From NCBI RefSeq assembly GCF_020360975.1, contig NW_025408667.1:4092001-4156000 (forward strand): a stretch of DNA of 64,000 bases, given 5' to 3'. The DNA is from Hirsutella rhossiliensis (Eukaryota > Ascomycota > Sordariomycetes > Hypocreales > Ophiocordycipitaceae). The notes beneath the pieces are model-generated. The model had not been told where the DNA came from, searched no databases, and was given only the letters and a program-made list of their open reading frames with translations. Positions 35,450 through 45,391 of this stretch are shown here, piece after piece (the stretch's first letter is position 1; each line of letters opens with the position of its first letter). A program made the position numbers and the translations under genes.

Positions 35450-36711
35450 ATACGCTGCGCACTATATAGTAAGAGTCAAGGGGGTCGTATAAGCGGAGTA
35501 GAGTTAGATAAAGGAGGGGGCTATATATTAGATATTGCCAGCCGATAGGGATAACGGTAAGAGAGTAAGAGAGGAAGAAAAGGAGAATCGAGCGGAAGGA
35601 GGGAGGGAGTATAGGTGTTCTTATAGCAACCCCGTATATAGCAAGGGCTAAATAGGGAAGGGGTTTGCCTAAAAGCGGAAGGCGGTGCAGGGCGGCGGGG
35701 AATTTACAACGACCGACTTTATAGGCAAGAAGTACGGGGATATAAGTCCCTCGATCCATAACATGGAAGTCCCTATCGTTAAACGCATAGAATTCTAGTT
35801 GGTAGGTAACACTGACAGGGTATATATTAGTTTCTCACTAGCATAATTGAAGATTGGTATAGACGGAGGTTTTATCAGCCCGATGGATGATGCCGGCAAC
35901 ACCAAGGACGATGTTAAGCTCCCTACGGGTGAGTTGGGCGAGTCTGTCCAATCACAGTTTAATAAAGGCAAGGAACTCGGTATGTGAATCCTGGTCCTCC
36001 TAGAGGCTTTAGTTATAAACGGGCTAATGATTCTCTTTTATAGTTGTTACTGTTATAGCCGATATGGGTGAAGAGGCGGCCATAACAGTGAAGGGGGCTT
36101 GTAATTAGATTACGGCGCCTAGCATGAGGCTCTTTAGGCCTGAAATCTTCTGACAGATGAATTTGGGTTGATGAACCAGAAGTCTACTGTTGGAAGGGAA
36201 CATTGTCTGTGGTGGCCGCCGATAAATCGTGGGGCTTGGTTCATAAGTGCAAGCAGGACGAAGACTTGTAAACTATACCAATAACGCCTCCACTTGGCTG
36301 CACTCACAGGCACTTCGAAGGTTGCGAGGGGCAATGTTGTTTATTGCCACGCTGAAGAGGAGAGAAAGAAACTATGATGTGAAGGGCGGTGTTGCGGCTT
36401 GAAAGGACCACGTCATGTGGGGCCGCCTTGGTAACGAGTCGGGCCGTAGGCTTTGACCAACCACGGCCGGCAATGATCGGGCCGAAGATCCCTAATGAAT
36501 CAGGCAATGGGCGGTTCTTGATTTTCTATATAAAGGAGCGGGATTGAGCTGAGTTAAATACATGATGGAGATGCTGCTGCTTGCTAGGCAGCGATAATGT
36601 TGACTTTCTGTATGAGCGAGCGACTTGACATTAACAAGATCCATACAACCACATGCTGTCCAAGACAGGCAGATAAGGGAAACCACCAGACATAACATGG
36701 AAGGAGAGCTT
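35450..36711. other. Gene-poor transition zone between transposon block and genes
   Basis: Base composition changes within a few hundred bases from RIP-like to normal. A 109-codon minus-strand frame (35430-35759) overlaps the R1 repeat end, is rich in Leu/Tyr/Ile and resembles nothing I know, so I do not call it a gene. The rest has only short overlapping frames. No RNA gene was seen. Confidence 0.4.
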
Positions 36712-36732
36712 GGGGAGCTCTAGAGCTCCCCA
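36711..36732. repeat. 22-bp perfect palindrome over the stop codon of the GLEYA-like gene
   Basis: The core GGGGAGCTCTAGAGCTCCCC is its own reverse complement and extends one further base pair (T..A). The stop codon TAG of the minus-strand gene lies at its centre (36720-36722). It could act as a terminator-like hairpin or be a scar of an insertion; neither is shown. Confidence 0.7.
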
Positions 36733-37664
36733 GTGGGAAAGTACCCACCTTGCCCAGCCCCTTCAACAGACGGGTCGAGACCGGGGCTCTGCGCACTGAA
36801 CGAGGTAAAGGCGCCTTGACAAAAATGGTCGTCGGTAATCGGCACCCTTTTATCATCATGTTCGTCATAGAAAGCGATTTTTTGCCCATATGGATCTGTG
36901 AACTGCACTTGCATGGTAGCCCAGGCTGGACCATTAAAAAAATACAGCCTGAATGGGTAATAGGAACCCGCTTCGGCTGCAAATGTGAAGTGCCGGTTAA
37001 TAGAATTATCGGCTCCCTTGTTTAGGGCCCGGACGTCAGCATTTGCCTTAGTATATCCGGCCTTCGCCTTCTCCCCAATCCAGAAATAGGCTTCTTCGTC
37101 GACATGCTGGAATAAGAACGTATAGCTGCCCGTGACTTTAGGGTGAAAGTAACCATAGTTTGTTATGACACTATATTCGACATTAGTTTTTCCCGTGCCG
37201 TATAGGTCGCCGTTGCCACCGGGAAATTTGAAGCCGAGAAGGTTCGTATTGCCCTCCCTTGTAGGCCGCTGCCCCCGTACCGAGACCAGCAAGTCGTACG
37301 TCAAATCGTAGCCCACGGTATCCTTCTTTTTTTCGGGGATACAACCGGGGCCGATAATATCGCTGGTACATTTTGCGAGCTTATAAAACTTCCAACTCAG
37401 GCCAGGTGAGCAAGATAGTAGGCACTTATTTCGACTGCATGCTTCCCCAGACTCGCAATCTCTGTTTGCGCGACACCCTACAATGCAGCGGCTACTTTGG
37501 CAAATTTGGCCGGAGCGACACCCCGAATCATCGTAGCATCCATTTTCGCACGTGTTTTTGTTACAGACGTACCCGACTGAGCAGTTGCTGTCATAATGGC
37601 AATGCTCGCTGGCGAATACAAGCAGGCAAAGGGAGCTGATGCAGAGAGCCAGCGACGGTAACAT
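36720..37664 (-). CDS. Secreted GLEYA/PA14-like adhesin-type protein with Cys-rich N-terminus
   Basis: About 314 residues, one exon. An in-frame upstream ATG at 37746-37748 exists, but the ATG at 37662-37664 is preferred because it opens directly into a signal peptide (MLPSLALCISSLCLLVFA). After cleavage come about 75 residues of short Cys-rich repeats (C.YDSNCSVGYVC, C.DDSGCRSGQIC, C.ANRDCESGEAC), like EB/dickkopf-type modules. The second half, from GYDLTYDLL to ITDDHFC, fits a GLEYA domain: NLLGFKF, ITNYGYFHPKVTGSYTFLF, VDEEAYFWIG, YPFRLYFFNG. GLEYA domains are beta-sandwich lectin-like modules of fungal surface proteins. There is no C-terminal GPI-type tail, so it is probably secreted or held by other means. 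Sugar binding is inferred only. Confidence 0.82.
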   Translation of the reverse strand: MLPSLALCISSLCLLVFASEHCHYDSNCSVGYVCNKNTCENGCYDDSGCRSGQICQSSRCIVGCRANRDCESGEACSRNKCLLSCSPGLSWKFYKLAKCTSDIIGPGCIPEKKKDTVGYDLTYDLLVSVRGQRPTREGNTNLLGFKFPGGNGDLYGTGKTNVEYSVITNYGYFHPKVTGSYTFLFQHVDEEAYFWIGEKAKAGYTKANADVRALNKGADNSINRHFTFAAEAGSYYPFRLYFFNGPAWATMQVQFTDPYGQKIAFYDEHDDKRVPITDDHFCQGAFTSFSAQSPGLDPSVEGAGQGGYFPTGEL

Positions 37665-38639
37665 GACTTTTAGTATGATGGGTGGTTGCAAAATTGAGAA
37701 GAACTGTTGGGTTATAATTAGACTGTTCAACTTTTTACGCGATTGCATGTCGCTGTCAATATTTTATACTTGCCAAACTGTAATGCCACGCCTGCGTTGG
37801 TACTAGTCCTATAACTCTCACCGCAGCGCCCCTGACCCCCTGTATGCGATGCAGCTGGGTAAGACATTAGCTGGGCTTTACACCCCGCTCATCTCTGAAT
37901 GCGCCATAAAGACGTGGCACATCTCGATAGGTAACCTAGGCACTAAGCAGCTTTATGATCCCTACTGTCTCCGGTGTGCATAGAGTGTGGCTTGCTATCG
38001 CTTCCGTATCCGGACGACGTACTTCAGAGTGATACACCTCCGTCAACAAATGCATGAGAACTGTTCGGAACTTGCACCGTGGTAATGCATACAAATATAC
38101 TCCGGAGGCCCTTTGTCTTTCTACGATGGGGTTACGTTGTCAGACTAGCAAAAGAACTGTCTCTGTCTAGACTCTGGAGTAGGTCTCCTGCCGCAGCTTC
38201 CACTCGGGACTTCACGATGCAGAAGGGGAATGCATGTCTGTAAATTCGCTTCTAAGCCATGATTTTGATTATCAACCTGTTCCCTTAACCAATAAGCTTC
38301 GAACAGAAAAGAGAGCTGATCTCGTATAAGAAAACATTGCATCTACCTTATGCCTGAGGGCGGCAAAGTCCAATCAATCTGGGACGAGCGAAGATCTGCT
38401 GCTGGTAGCTGGCTTATGGATAGAGTACAGTCTCGCCTGAAGTCAACGCGCGCATGTCTTATATCGGCGCTGAGGTATTAGCACCGAGTGTGACCAAGCC
38501 TTTTACGCACATGCAAGCCTGTGTCGCGTACCTGGCCGTCATATCGGAGAGAATGCAGCCCAACCGTGTTTCACCACCCTAACTGCGGAGGACGATAGGG
38601 GTCCCGTGAGCATGCCTGTGAGGCTGTGCATAAGGTTGT
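37665..38639. other. Intergenic region without recognisable gene
   Basis: Lies between the start of the GLEYA-like gene and the 3' end of the P450. Only short overlapping frames are present. It should hold the promoter of the GLEYA-like gene and the terminator of the P450; I could not place specific sites. Confidence 0.4.
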
Positions 38640-40693
38640 CTAATGCACTGCTTCGTCTTGTCTTGCCGAGAGCCTAATGGTGTAGTCTTGGTCTTTCTTA
38701 ATGGACATCATCCCTAGTGCAGGCTTGCCAATATCCCCCTCGGGAAAGGGCCCATCTCCTACTCGGGCCATGTCAAACCGGCGCAGCGCCATGGCCGTAA
38801 ACATGAAGGTCAGGTGCTTGGCCACGTAGCGCCCGGAGCACAACGACTTGCCGCCGCCAAACGGCCTCCAGCTCGGGCTCTTGGTCAGCTCTGCCGTCTT
38901 GCCGGCGAACCGGGCGGGGCGGAAGGCGCCCACGTCGTCACCCCAGACGGACTCATCCATGTGGAGCATACGGAAGGGAATCATGACGCGGCGGCCCTCG
39001 CGTAGCAGCTTTCCGCCAATAACCGTGTCCTTCTTGATGGACCGGGCCGAGACGGCGTGTGAATACACACGCAGTGTCTCGTGCCAGATGTTGTTGAGCC
39101 GGGGGCACTGTTCGTACAGGTACTCGAGATGGACGAGCTGGTCCCCCCGAAAGGCGTTGGCCGTCTCCTCCCGCACAGCATCCATCTCGGATGGATGGTG
39201 GAGCAGGTAGCTGAGGATCCAAAACGCCGTCTTGCGCGAATTTGTGTTGATGCTGTAGGGAAACGTCGTTAGCTGGCTTTAAGGGGCATTGTTGTCAATG
39301 TCCGACGAGAAGAGAATAGGGAGAAGTTGGTAAAGCTCAACACTAACCCCCAGAAGATGTTGAAGAACAGGATGCCAATGTCTTTCTCCAAGACTCCTAT
39401 AGCCCGGAGTTCGTCTTCCATGGTATTAACCTGCCAGAGCTGGCCACGTCGCTGACTTTGAGGAATTTCAAAGTATTTCTGGAGTGCTCGCTGCATCTTC
39501 TTTAGTGCCGCGTTCAGCTTTCCCGTGAGAAAGCTGGGATATTGGTATAGAATCTGCCAACAAAGGTCGTCGAATTCCAGAAAGGTCCCGGCAAAGTCTG
39601 GCTGAACTTTACTGAGCGTGTCCCCAAAGTAACACTCTCCGGCTGCTTGGACCTGGATCTCGGAGCAAAACTTCCAGAGCGGCACCTGGAGTTCGCTCTC
39701 GCCCCTGGGGAAAGCATAGGTCGCACACGTCTTCTGGATGGCCGGGAAGCGAAAGTGCCCATCGAACCAGGCGACGAAGTGACTGTCCAGAATGTCCAGA
39801 TTCTCGCCTGGGTACGCCTGGTGCATGTGAATCTGCCGGACCAGGACAGAGAGGGGGTCTCCGTTGGGGTTCGGGAAGCCGGGCTTGGTCTCTGGGAGAG
39901 GGTTGTATACGCTTTGAATTCCCGCCTTACTCATGCCTGTTTGCTTGAGGATGCCGATGACGAATTCTTCAAACGTCAAGTTCTTTGTGTTTTTATACAC
40001 CTTTAGGAGACCAGTCAGTACGAGTTTGTGAAGAATTTTTGAGGCGTGCCTGTTGATGATGCGGTCGAGACAGATGCTGAGTCAAGTGCTCCCGGGTCTC
40101 CTCTCCTTGAGCGCAACGACTTTTGCACGGGCGAATGCACTACAAAGAGATGCAGGACTGCCTACCTCGACGGTATGTCTTGGGTCCGTGACGACATATA
40201 TAGTCTCTCCAAAGAGGCAGAGAGAATATAGCTCCTTACTACCTCCAAAGTGCTCACTGTTCACCGCTTAGCTCATTCGGCCTGCGCGTCGATTTGGGTA
40301 GAAAGAATCATCCTACTCAGCTCTGCCAAGAACCGCAGGAGAATTCTTGAAAAAGGCAAACCCATGCCCTGAGGCGTGAGGCACGTGTCAGGTTCAGCAA
40401 TCAGACAGCTTTGGCGTCAAGGATGGACTCACCAACGACTGTGAAGACGTCCAAGGGTCAGAGGCGTCAAATTCAAATGGTATGGATGTCGACTGACTTG
40501 GAATCCAATATGGTAGCTGTCTGGGGTTTTGTGGATGGAGAAGCGGATAGACGATGAACATCCAGCATCGCCAACAGATCCAGGGGACGAAAAGGACCGC
40601 GATTGCTCGGACTAGAATGACGTGCTCTCGGGACACCAGGAGAAACGCCCTAAGCGCCAAGTCGACGTTTCCGGCGACAGCTTCTGCTGACAT
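38640..40693 (-). CDS. Cytochrome P450, CYP7/CYP8-like fungal type (P450-a)
   Basis: A haem-thiolate monooxygenase, probably ER-anchored by the hydrophobic stretch near its N-terminus (VLVRAIAVLFVPWICW). At least five exons, read by motif. Exon 1 is 40693 to about 40500 (to PYWIP), exon 2 about 40375-40325 (GHGFAFFKNS), exon 3 about 40265-40175 (HFGGSKELYSLCLFGE...VVTDP). Exon 4 is about 40003-39350 (YKNTKNLTFEEF...), and exon 5 is about 39259-38640. Exon 5 holds NTNSRKTAFW (I-helix region), HETLR (ExxR), FRPARF (PERF-like) and the haem loop PFGGGKSLCSGR with the Cys ligand. The joint between exons 1 and 2 is uncertain. Substrate unknown; relatives act on sterols or terpenoid/polyketide scaffolds. 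It is divergent from the rhodopsin-domain gene. Confidence 0.88.
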
Positions 40694-41336
40694 TGTCGCT
40701 GAAGCCAGTGGCGATGAGGCGGAAAAAGGAATACGAGGGCAATGGGCGTGAGAGATTGGATCTCAATGTGCAAGGCCTCTGAAGTTTCGGGGAGACGTCG
40801 TTGACAACGTCACGCCACTGGCGACGGGCTCAGGTTACATTTCAAGGCCCGTTATGCCAACCGGGCCGTCTTTCGGCTCCGAGGCATCTACAAGCTTACT
40901 GACAGGCCTGGCATCGTCCCCACAGACGACAGCACTCGACGGACCCCGGGGTTTTTTATTTGACTCGTACACACTTCATCACGGAAAGGCCTCGTCCAGC
41001 AGGGGATCGGCCAGTGGACCTTGGGGGCCCGACAACATACCTGGTCGTGTCCTGCAAGTAAGCTGCATACGGAGTACGGATACTGCAACCCAAATGTACG
41101 CCAATGGATCAACTATGGCACGAGGCGTGCTTCCCCGTACGGAAAGCGTGGGGATACGGCACCCCTCTGGCCATCGAATAGGGCCTTGAACGTCGTCGGT
41201 TCTTGATGCCGGTCTCACATTTCTGACTCCAAGAGCTCGTAGCCGTTCTGATAATTTGATGCGCTCTTGGCGCTTTCTGACCTCGAATCTTCTCATCAGC
41301 TTGTTGACAGCCAAGACCGAAACAAAGACCAGGAAG
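40694..41336. promoter_or_regulatory. Shared divergent promoter region (P450-a and rhodopsin-domain gene)
   Basis: About 640 bases between two start codons on opposite strands. It carries no convincing coding frame of its own; the 203-codon antisense frame over 40979-41590 overlaps exon 1 of the neighbour and has no recognisable content. No TATA box or palindromic factor site stood out enough to mark. Confidence 0.4.
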
Positions 41337-42905
41337 ATGGACGGCCTCGGCGGACTGGACCTCTGCAAGGTCCCCGCGCAGACGCCTCCCGACGGCCATT
41401 CGGCAAACTTTCTCGACCCGGAGTCGCTGCAGTCGGCCGTCACCGCCGTGGGCGTCGCCATGACGGCCCTGTCGCTGCTATTCACGACGATCCGCGTCTT
41501 TGTCAACTTTCGAAAGCTACACGCGGCCGATTGTGAGTCGCCTGCCCTCTTAGATGTGGGACGGAGACTGGATACGTGTGTCGATGCCAACGAGAATCAT
41601 CTACAGACTTTGCCGTGGTCGGAACCGTCCTAATAATTGGCTTCACCGTCTTGACTGTGGCGTGTAAGGCAATCCCTTGCTGTTCCTCGTTTCGCTCGTT
41701 AACCGGCCGTGGGGGCATTCAGTTGGAAGATATCAGCGCCACCAGTGGGATGTGCCCGCCTGCTGGTTCAACGCCGAGTACATGAAGGTAAGACGCGTCG
41801 TTCTTTGCTCTGCCAAAAGAGAGAAGTCGAGCCTAAGCCGGTTCGTCCACGCAGTTCCTCTTCGCCCAGATGACCATTTTCGGCCCCGCCGTCTTCTTCG
41901 CCAAAGCCGCCATCTTCCTCATGTATCTACAGTTCTTTTCCATCCACCGGCCCATGCGCTTCGCCGTCTACGTCGGCCTCTTCATCGCGGCCGGCACATA
42001 CCTGACCTCTGTGGCCATTGCCGCCTACTTTGGGGCCCCGCGGCCCGGCCACACCTGGGAGTCGTTGTTTGCCAGCGAGCTTCCACTGCGCGAGTCAGTG
42101 TACGGCGTCGTCCAGGGCTCCATTGCCATCTGCATGGATATTTACATCTTTATCCTCCCCCTGCCTATTCTTGTGAAGTTGAAAATGAGCCGATCGAAGC
42201 GGCTCCAGCTCATTAGTCTCTTTGGCACCGCCTTGATGCAAGTTAAGCCGCTCTGTTTTGATGTTTTCCATATATACGAAGGAGAATAGCAACTTCCTTG
42301 TACTATTCTAGCTAACAGTGCTCTGTCCGCTGTATAGTGCCGTCATTGCCAGCGTCGTGGCCCTCGTCTACCGTACCAAACTCCTCCGCATTGACGACAC
42401 GACTTGGAACCAGGCGTGTACCTCGATTGCCGTGTAAGTGCTGTCTGCCACCAGAGAACCAACAGGCTTGTCGACCCTTTCGACTATAAGGGATATTAAG
42501 TACGGCGTCACTGACCATCGACTGCCCAGACTCATCGAGAATAACGTGGCCATCGTCGTCGGTGCAATGCCAGCGTTTGCCAGCTTCCTCCGGATCCACG
42601 TCTCCGACTTGGTTCTCTTCCGCTCTCTGCGCTCCAAGCTGCGCCCCAACGGCAACAGCGGGTTCTCGCCCAGCAACTCCAAGGCGTCGTCTCCCAAAAA
42701 GGAGTTGGCGACGATTGGGTCCCCCCCGCGTCAGCGCCTGTACTATGAGCTTAGCGAGACGGCCCTCGTCAAGTCGCAGACTACCGTGTGCTCCAGAGGT
42801 CATGGAGATGGATTCCCCGAGTCCCAGGTCGGCAAGTTTGGCATCCTGCGGAGCACAGAGGTGACGCAAAAGTCACGCCCTCAATCTGACAGTAGTTCGG
42901 TATGA
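41337..42905 (+). CDS. Rhodopsin-domain integral membrane protein (SAT4/PTH11-like family)
   Basis: Six exons join to an unbroken 400-residue frame: 41337-41532, 41607-41663, 41723-41787, 41855-42241, 42312-42433, 42530-42905. The exon sum is 1203 bases. It has seven hydrophobic segments, starting at VTAVGVAMTALSLLFTTIRV. Family landmarks are the FGRYQRHQWDVPACWFNAEY loop, FLFAQMTIFGPAVFFAKAAIFLMYLQFF, then a later MDIYIFILPLPILVKLKMSRSKR segment with the typical proline after a helix and the basic loop. Helix 7 is close to ENNVAIVVGAMPAF. The C-terminus is a Ser/Lys-rich cytosolic tail. This family includes receptors of the PTH11 group, but no CFEM domain is present, so a sensing role is only possible. 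Confidence 0.88.
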
Positions 42906-43333
42906 AGGGGGGGAAGGTGGGGGGGGGGCTGCTTTGTATTGTGCCCTCTTGCATTCTTTCTTCACTTAAACACAACTAGATTGTCTCATGATCTGTCCCT
43001 TTATTTCTCGCTTGGGTCTCGAGGAAAGTAAAAAAAAAAAAAGCTTGAAACAGTCGAGATCTCTTCGTCTATTAATATGGATCATTTGTGGCTTTACTGG
43101 ATCGTAGGAAGAGTAGAATTGGTCTTCATGGCCAATATTGCCGTGGTAGGTATAAGAACCCGAGTCAGCACAGTCGTAAAGCATGATTAACCGAGCCATT
43201 ACGACATAGCCAGGCTTTATACTGGCGTCGGGTACTCTTTTCACCTGTAGTACATCTGAAGACGAGAAGTAGATGCATGTCAAGACGTCCATTCAAAAGT
43301 CGGCGAGCTCGCTCAAGTCATTCCGGGCGCTCA
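42906..43333. terminator. Convergent 3' region between rhodopsin-domain gene (+) and SDR (-)
   Basis: Holds a G-rich run just after the stop codon (about 42906-42930) and an A12 tract at about 43031. No gene. It probably carries both polyadenylation regions; exact sites were not identified. Confidence 0.35.
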
Positions 43334-44550
43334 TCACTGCCAGTTTCGCAGAGCCGTTTCGCCCTCTTGTAGCTGCGTATAGCCCACCGTATCCCGCCAG
43401 AGCACCTCCCGCTTCCCCAGGTCCTTGGCCTCGGCCGTCGTCTCCTCAAGCCGGGAGCCGTACAGATACAGTCCCTTGGGTCGCTCACCCAGCGGAGGAA
43501 CCGAGGCAAAGGCGGCCGCGAGGATATCCGGCGCCGCCCGCTTGACTGTGCGGAGCGGGCCGTTGGGCCGCAGCCACGCCAACAGGGGCGCCATCCAGGG
43601 CATGATGAGCTGGAAGAGGAGGACGCGGATGATCCAGGGGCCTCGGCGCGTTAGGTTCCCGGGCATGGAACCTGGGTCTACGCCGAGGACACAAATGTTG
43701 CCGAGGGCGGCATCGGCGTCAAGCCGGCGCTGGAGCTCGCCTCTGCAATGAGTTCCCGTCAGCATTCGCTCGAGACGGCAGAAAAGGGGGAAGAGTCGGT
43801 CGCGGCGGAACAAACATCATCATGACTTGGCAGAACTTTGATGCGCCGTAGCGCCGGAAGCCGCAGTGGTGTGTCGGATCCTCACTGGTGCAACTCCAGG
43901 TGCCCTTGGCAATGTGCTCGGTGGTGTCGTGCATGAACAAGGTCCACCTGTCGTGGCTGAAGGCCGCCTTGCTCTTGGCATTGTAGGGACTAGCTCAGGG
44001 CAAGAAGAGGTTAGTAGGAAGTTCCTGTTTAAGACTCAAGGAGTCTGAGAAAAGATATAAGCTGGGGGTGCCCTCACTCGTGAGATTCGCTTCCAATAAC
44101 AACCACCCGCCCAGCTTCGGCGTCCATGCTCTGCAACAGCAGCAGCGTGAGAAGCCAGTGGCCGAGGTAATTTGAGGCGAAACTCATGTCGAAGCCATCG
44201 TCGGTCCAGGCCTGCGTGGTGAACTCGAGATAGCCCGCGTTGAGGATGAGGGCGCGGATGCGCGGAATATCGCCCGAGGCCACCCGGGCGTTGATGGCGG
44301 CGGCGGTCCGGCGCACGGCGGCAAGGTCGGCAAGGTCCAGAGACTTTACGTCATGGCAATGCCGGGGGGCGGCACCGAGGGCTGAGCGCAGCGCCGGGGC
44401 GGCTTCGGCGTCGCGCACCGTGTAGAGGCCATGATGGGCAGCGAGCTCGGGCGTCGAGACGATGCTGGACACGATGGCGCTGCCAAGGCTGCCATTGGCG
44501 CCTGTTAGAAGGATGGTGCCGGGTGACTTTTCATGATTCGACCCTGTCAT
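43334..44550 (-). CDS. Short-chain dehydrogenase/reductase (SDR)
   Basis: Three exons join to 351 residues with no break: 44550-44078, 43989-43816, 43742-43334 (sum 1056 bases). The ATG at 44548-44550 was chosen over upstream ATGs of the same frame because the cofactor motif follows at once. The Rossmann motif is TGANGSLG (residues ~16-23), with NAG (LILNAGY) in mid-domain, VVVIGSESH carrying the Ser, and the catalytic YGASK (YxxxK) in exon 2. The layout is classical NAD(P)(H)-dependent SDR with a longer C-terminal part like fungal retinol-dehydrogenase-type SDRs. It oxidises or reduces a hydroxyl/keto group of an unknown substrate. It lies on the same strand as the ABC transporter, downstream of it. 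Confidence 0.9.
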
Positions 44551-45391
44551 GACGGGCCATGGAAGATGAGAAGAGAGGAGGGGAAGAAGGGGAGTAAATG
44601 TGTTTAGAGAGCGTCGGTTTCGACCGGCTGTGATCAAGACTTGATCGTGACAAGTCTCTTCAGCCGAACACAACAGCAACAGCAACAGTAACAGTCCATA
44701 GGCCGCCCCCAATATTTGCATGCCATCGGTTGGTTGCATCGCAGCGGCTCTAGAACCACGGGAGGCGTTGGGTAGTGATGCTTGGCCTCCCCGTAAGCAA
44801 ACTACAGCAAGCCGGGACCGTTTGCTATCATGCTATACCCGTAAGAGCATATGAGAGTTATGGCCGGTCGCACTCCGCTTTTGTCTATTGCTTGACTGGT
44901 CAGCCTCCTTGACCTTGTCATAAGATGGTGTGTTCTGCTGACACGTCCGGGTACATCATCCGGCTGCTGTCAGCTTCCCGGGCCACCATGTGGTCCAGCA
45001 AGTAGCTAATTAAAGTAAATGCAGGACCAAAACTGGCACCGGCTGCAGCCGAGACCGATCTTGCCAGAAACTGACTGGCCGCCGATGCACACATGCAGGG
45101 GTTGCAAGGTTTGGGCGCTTTAGTCTCCAATGCCTGCCGTAGCAGGAGTTTGTCCGGCTTGACACAGACGAGCAGCGTCCAAATAGGTGTGGAATGGACA
45201 GGTCGAGTTACGAATCACAATGCTGTGCTATTGTTAAACCTTGTCTCATCGCCAGTGCAAGTTCTCCGCACATACACACTCCTCTCAGGGTACATGGGTT
45301 TGAGCTCGTTACCCGTGATTAAGACGCCAATCAGAGGCCTCGACTGCCTCGTTGCCGACTTCAAGCGCAAGCATCACCAACATCAGCTCCT
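44551..45391. other. Intergenic region upstream of SDR and downstream of ABC transporter
   Basis: About 840 bases without a supported gene. The minus-strand frame extending upstream of the SDR start (to 44739) contains a Leu run but precedes the ATG judged to be used. A 100-codon plus-strand frame at 45093-45395 resembles nothing known and overlaps the transporter end. Confidence 0.4.

Noticed and set aside
35430..35759. 109-codon minus-strand frame, hydrophobic
   Set aside because: Overlaps the end of repeat R1 at the edge of RIP-affected DNA and has no recognisable motifs or neighbours.
40979..41590. 203-codon minus-strand frame across the divergent promoter
   Set aside because: Antisense to exon 1 of the rhodopsin-domain gene, whose splice joints and motifs are consistent.
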